Shown piece after piece: positions 5,207 to 8,894 of a stretch of DNA of 8,894 nt. Source of the stretch: Patescibacteria group bacterium (GTDB lineage Bacteria > Patescibacteriota > Gracilibacteria > UBA1369 > JAHJTR01); contig JAHJTR010000069.1 of assembly GCA_018829865.1 (NCBI GenBank), positions 1 to 8,894 on the forward strand, given 5' to 3'. The position numbers were made by a program, and so were the translations under genes. Position 1 is the first letter of the stretch, and every line of letters begins with the position of its first letter. A model generated the notes under the pieces. It saw only the letters and a program-made list of their open reading frames with translations, did not search any database and was not told the DNA's origin.

Positions 5207-8200
5207 TTTTTACTTTTATTATGTTGCTTCTGACATAGATTTTTTTATTGTCCTCATCATAGATAACACTCATCACTTCGTCCAGAGGCAGAATGTCCGC
5301 TTTGTTTTTGAGTGAAACGGGGCATGGGCAGACTTTGCATTCAGGCAAAGTGAAATTGATTCCTTGTGGTAATTTTGTTCTCGGGTCGATGTTATCATCT
5401 GATCTATCAAGTGGATTTGTGCCGCGTTTTATTTCCATAGCGTCGCCAACTCCTCCCAGATCAGTGTCGGAATTTTTGGGATCGGTTGAGTATAGTTTAG
5501 TTTCTTCCGCATCACTTAAGCCATCTGAATCGGTATCTTTGTCGTCGATTTTGTATAAAGGATTTGTGCCGCGTTTGATTTCATCTCCGTCTTTTATTCC
5601 GCCTTCGTCTGTGTCGGGATTATCGGGGTCGGTTCCGTAAATCAATGACTCGTCTATATTGCGTAGACCGTCGTTATCGCGATCGTCCGCTTTATCTTTT
5701 GGTTTTTTAGATAAATCCAATTGAGTTAAATTAAACGGTTTGTCATCTTTGGGATCTAGTAAATTTGTGCCCATTTGGTATTCATCTCCATCTCCAACCC
5801 CTCCTTTATCCGTATCCGGATCATTTGGATTGGACCTCAATTGATACTCAAGTATATTGCTCAAACCATCGCTATCATTGTCTGCGTTTTCGTTATCAAT
5901 TTTATTTATTTTTTCATATTCATCAGGTATACCGTTTTGATTTTGATCGGCTTCGTAACAGTTGCTTGCGTTTAAAACTCGATCCGCCATAATTGCAAAT
6001 TCACCTCGTGTAATTAATTTTGCGGGGTCTTGCGCTTCTTTTTCGGTGAGAATAAAGTTGCTTTGAAATTTTGCCTTCGCGTCAATTATATAAGGGGTGA
6101 GATTGGTTGAAACGGCTATATACGGGTCATACCAGGCTTGGCCTTCTTTGATTTTTACGCCATCCAAACTGATGATTTTTTCTTTATCCAAGACCTCGAG
6201 AATAATTTTTGCGGCTTCAGCGCGATTAATATTTTGCTCGGGTTTGAAGAGAATTAAATTGTTTTGAGGATTTTTTTCATTTAAATAACCGCTGATAAAT
6301 CCGCGCAGTGCCGCTTCTTTTATTTCGTCATAATACCAAGGATCCCCTTCCGATTTAAGCGTGATGTCGCCAAAAATCTGAGGAAGTTTGTAGCTATCCG
6401 GGCGCGGATCAATACAAAGAATTTTTAAAATAATTTTTGTGTACTCGGCGCGAGTGATTAATTTATCCGGCATGAATTTTGATTCTCCTCCCTGAATATA
6501 CCCCTGAATAATTCCCAAATCGTTTAACTTTTTGGTTATTTCATAAAGTGCTGAGCTTTTATTAATGTCATTGAATGCGTTTTTTTCTTTTATTAGAGGA
6601 TTGGTGCCGGCGTTGATTTCGTCGTAATCGCTGATACCATCGCCATCGGTATCTTTATTGTTCGGATTGGTATTGTAAGTGAATTCCCGGTAATTGGTGA
6701 GGCCGTCATTATCATTGTCATTGTTTTTGTCGGAAGGATCCTGCGGATTCAGGCCGTTTAACTTTTCGTAAATATCGGTTAATCCATCACCGTCAGTGTC
6801 TAAATTTTTGTCGATGGATTGGGGCTCGTACTTAGGGACGATTGGGATTCCGCTGTCGTCACTTCTGAATTCAACATTTCTTTTCAGATCAACAGGAATG
6901 AAAACTTCGGCAATAATGTTGTTGCCTGATTTTATGTTGATGATCATCGGGTCATCTTCATTAAGGGCTTTTTTGAGGTTGAGTGAGAGATTTGGATCAT
7001 AAAGATAAATATTTCCATCAGGTAAAATGCGGGCATTTATATTATTTACTTTGCCAATTGAAATGCCTCCGCCAAAAAGAATGTCGCTGCCCGGGATAAA
7101 ATTGAATTCGTAACTTTGATCGACGGGGCGAACGTGAATGCCATTAAGCCTGAGTGTGTTTGCTTCTGTGAAGTTGAAATTTTCTTTTGTAAGGGTTGCA
7201 TCTGTGTTTGGATCTACGACGAGGTAAGTCGTAGAAATTATTTCTCCGGTTTTATTGGATATTTCGATTCGGGTTGGGAGGTTTTTTTCAGCCGGTAAAA
7301 CCTTGGTTTGATAGTCCGGATTTTTGATATTGATTGTGCCGGTTTTGGGGTTAATTATGGCTATATCTTCACCTTTTTCGTTAATCATTGCTAACACTTC
7401 TTTATTATTTAATTCGTCTGTTCGGTAAATTCCCTCTTGATCAGTAAGATAAATTCCGTCTTTGTTGGCGTTGGTGGTTTTTATTTTTTCCCAAGGCTGG
7501 GTGCCGCGTTTGCGGAGAATTGTTATTGGGATGTTGGAGTTTGCAGGAGTGACTTGGCCTTGGAAACCTTCAATTTCAGCTTCTTCTTGAATATTAATTT
7601 GAGGGAGGACAACCTCAATGGTTATGATTTGAGTTGAAGTGTTGCCTACTTCGTCGATTACATTGAGGGCTACTTTTTGTTTGCCGAGTTTTTTGAATGG
7701 ACCGATTGTGACTTTGTTTTCGCTCATGTCGTTGCTTGGGTTGCCATCGAAGTTTGTGTCGACATTGTTGTCTGCGTCTTTGAAGAAGTCTTTGTCATTG
7801 TATGGTTTGCCATCATTGTCGCTGTCTACTTCGGCGTCTAAATCGTAGTAGTATCCGATTACCGGGCTATCCGCGTCAAATGAACCTGATCCATCCAAAG
7901 TGATTGTACCGTAAAGTGGGGCTTGTCTTTCACTGCCGCCGGCATTCGGGATTGGGGCGTTTTTGTCGGAGCAGTTTTGTGGAGCCAATAAAAGCACATT
8001 TGATGACTGACTTAAAATTTTATTTTTGTCGAAAGATTTTATTTGTGCATAATAATTTGAGTTTTCTAGCTTGAGATTGATTGATGGTGAATCGGCGTCT
8101 TCTAACTCCTGCACCTTAATATATGCGGGAGAATTATATGTGTGATTAATGTAACCGAAATTAATTGTGCCGCTTTTTGAGTAAATCAAATCTTCGGGGA

Positions 8201-8894
8201 GGACCAAACTGCCTTCACGAAGCGGTTGATTTGAGATAATGACTTCGGGATTAATAAGCAGAACTTTGCCACTAATTTGGAGATCGGCGTTCTCGAAGAT
8301 CAGATCGGATGAAAGGACAATATATTGACCGGCCTTTAATTCGATTCCGGTGGTTTTATCATCGTTGAAAAATAATTTACTATCTATGAAAGCTTGAACA
8401 ATATTGTCCGCCGTAATGGCTGTGCGAGGTGAGCCACTTGTTAAGTATGTACGCCTTGCACCTGTTACTGCTGCGCTGCCGCTCAATGAGTCGATTTTAT
8501 AAGTTGCTTTGTGAGGGATGCCGTCTTTGGCAAATTCATCTCTAAAATTAATTATGTGAACGAATTTGTTGGCGTTTTCGGTTGGTAGATGGACGTGTTG
8601 CAATTTGTCGTAAATATCCATCGCATAGCCCGTGGCATTTTGTTTTTTATCCCAGGCCAGATCGATATTGCGATTGCCGATTGTTGTGATCTTAAACCTG
8701 TTTTGGGGGCTTAGATTACTTTGCAGATCAGCGGCATTGATAACCTTTGGGCTGTCTGAATAATAACGCAGAGTAGCTTTTTTATTTTGATTTTCTTTGA
8801 GATATAAATCGCCGCCATAACCGTAAACAAGATCCATGTCGCCGTCGTCGTCGTAATCGAGCTCGATAATGTGTGGTTTTTTGTCTATCTCTCC
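5190..8894 (-). CDS. Giant S-layer-type surface protein (VCBS-like loop, PKD, TSP3 repeats, three SLH domains), 5' end outside window
   Basis: The frame stays open through the window edge: 19 sense codons precede the Met at 8837 and include the Ca loop DYDDDGDMDLV of a VCBS/FG-GAP repeat. That Met lies inside the loop, so it is not the start. Numbering from it as 1: a beta-rich region to about 290 with an Fn3-like patch near 48-78; a PKD domain about 294-410 with two inserted loops (DSDNDG at 338, DTNFDG at 360); an unassigned beta-rich region 411-658; three TSP3 loops 680-745; three SLH domains about 753-957 with signatures ITRAE, NRAE and ITRGE; seven more TSP3-type loops 960-1130; and a C-terminal module with CKVCPCP (1167-1173). 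SLH domains bind secondary cell-wall polymer in known families, so this is probably an envelope-anchored, Ca-stiffened adhesin or S-layer protein. It is the first visible gene of the operon, and its stop overlaps the next gene by 17 nt. The ligand is unknown. Confidence 0.95.
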   Translation of the reverse strand, partial: GEIDKKPHIIELDYDDDGDMDLVYGYGGDLYLKENQNKKATLRYYSDSPKVINAADLQSNLSPQNRFKITTIGNRNIDLAWDKKQNATGYAMDIYDKLQHVHLPTENANKFVHIINFRDEFAKDGIPHKATYKIDSLSGSAAVTGARRTYLTSGSPRTAITADNIVQAFIDSKLFFNDDKTTGIELKAGQYIVLSSDLIFENADLQISGKVLLINPEVIISNQPLREGSLVLPEDLIYSKSGTINFGYINHTYNSPAYIKVQELEDADSPSINLKLENSNYYAQIKSFDKNKILSQSSNVLLLAPQNCSDKNAPIPNAGGSERQAPLYGTITLDGSGSFDADSPVIGYYYDLDAEVDSDNDGKPYNDKDFFKDADNNVDTNFDGNPSNDMSENKVTIGPFKKLGKQKVALNVIDEVGNTSTQIITIEVVLPQINIQEEAEIEGFQGQVTPANSNIPITILRKRGTQPWEKIKTTNANKDGIYLTDQEGIYRTDELNNKEVLAMINEKGEDIAIINPKTGTINIKNPDYQTKVLPAEKNLPTRIEISNKTGEIISTTYLVVDPNTDATLTKENFNFTEANTLRLNGIHVRPVDQSYEFNFIPGSDILFGGGISIGKVNNINARILPDGNIYLYDPNLSLNLKKALNEDDPMIINIKSGNNIIAEVFIPVDLKRNVEFRSDDSGIPIVPKYEPQSIDKNLDTDGDGLTDIYEKLNGLNPQDPSDKNNDNDNDGLTNYREFTYNTNPNNKDTDGDGISDYDEINAGTNPLIKEKNAFNDINKSSALYEITKKLNDLGIIQGYIQGGESKFMPDKLITRAEYTKIILKILCIDPRPDSYKLPQIFGDITLKSEGDPWYYDEIKEAALRGFISGYLNEKNPQNNLILFKPEQNINRAEAAKIILEVLDKEKIISLDGVKIKEGQAWYDPYIAVSTNLTPYIIDAKAKFQSNFILTEKEAQDPAKLITRGEFAIMADRVLNASNCYEADQNQNGIPDEYEKINKIDNENADNDSDGLSNILEYQLRSNPNDPDTDKGGVGDGDEYQMGTNLLDPKDDKPFNLTQLDLSKKPKDKADDRDNDGLRNIDESLIYGTDPDNPDTDEGGIKDGDEIKRGTNPLYKIDDKDTDSDGLSDAEETKLYSTDPKNSDTDLGGVGDAMEIKRGTNPLDRSDDNIDPRTKLPQGINFTLPECKVCPCPVSLKNKADILPLDEVMSVIYDEDNKKIYVRSNIIKVKNETNN
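5394..5890 (-). repeat. Internal tandem duplication encoding paired TSP3 loops (147-bp unit)
   Basis: The 17-mer GGATTTGTGCCGCGTTT occurs at 5413-5429 and 5560-5576, exactly 147 bp (49 codons) apart. A second landmark, GTGTCGG at 5464 and 5611, has the same 147-bp offset. A more diverged third unit starts near 5761 after an 18-codon insertion. Each unit encodes one canonical DxDxDG loop and one DTDxGG loop. The protein stalk appears to have grown by duplication of this two-loop unit. Confidence 0.75.

Noticed and set aside
5293..5640. Plus-strand frame of 115 codons inside the TSP3 region
   Set aside because: It is the antisense of a repetitive coding sequence, so it is Ser/Pro-rich and open only because the real frame repeats. 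No start signal or motif is seen.
1..8894. tRNA, rRNA, CRISPR array, insertion sequence or transposase
   Set aside because: Looked for conserved tRNA arms, regularly spaced 25-40 bp repeats, terminal inverted repeats and transposase motifs; none found. The regular repeats present are protein-coding TSP3 units or short AT-rich words.

Overview
The window looks like a piece of a low-GC Candidatus Patescibacteria (CPR) genome, most like Peregrinibacteria. This is inferred from the architecture of the largest protein: a VCBS/FG-GAP-type Ca loop, a PKD domain with inserted Asp-rich loops, bacterial TSP3 repeats, three SLH domains and a C-terminal CxxCxCP motif. No marker gene confirms the lineage. 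The standard bacterial code reads every gene through cleanly. All eight called ORFs, including one tentative micro-ORF, stop with TAA or TAG and none with TGA.

Layout. Positions 1-260 hold a strong-looking minus-strand promoter (TTGACA-N17-TATCAT) in front of a doubtful 45-codon basic micro-ORF. Positions 258-618 are an AT-rich, repeat-laden, gene-free stretch with a candidate plus-strand promoter. Two tiny plus-strand genes follow: a 53-residue excisionase/MerR-type helix-turn-helix protein (GTG start) and a 58-residue double-CxxC zinc-ribbon protein with a basic tail. A hairpin at 999-1033 separates them from the converging minus-strand operon and probably terminates transcription in both directions.

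Positions 1057-8894 are one tightly packed minus-strand operon of five genes. Junctions are a 17-nt overlap, a 3-nt gap, a 10-nt overlap and a 2-nt gap. In transcription order they are a giant surface protein (5' end outside the window, at least 1234 residues), three unrecognised secreted proteins of 186, 217 and 572 residues, and an unrecognised 406-residue coiled-coil-rich secreted protein. All four downstream proteins start with a signal peptide or signal anchor. All carry cysteines in comparable places: an early one at residue 41-43 in three of them, and one or two at the extreme C terminus in all four.

How they may work together (inference): the SLH domains tether the giant protein to the cell envelope, and its many Ca-binding loops make a stiff extended stalk. 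The four small disulfide-type proteins would be co-translated partners that assemble outside the membrane with it. I recognise no enzyme, secretion ATPase or pilin, so the activity of this complex is unknown. It is the best candidate in the window for an undescribed system.
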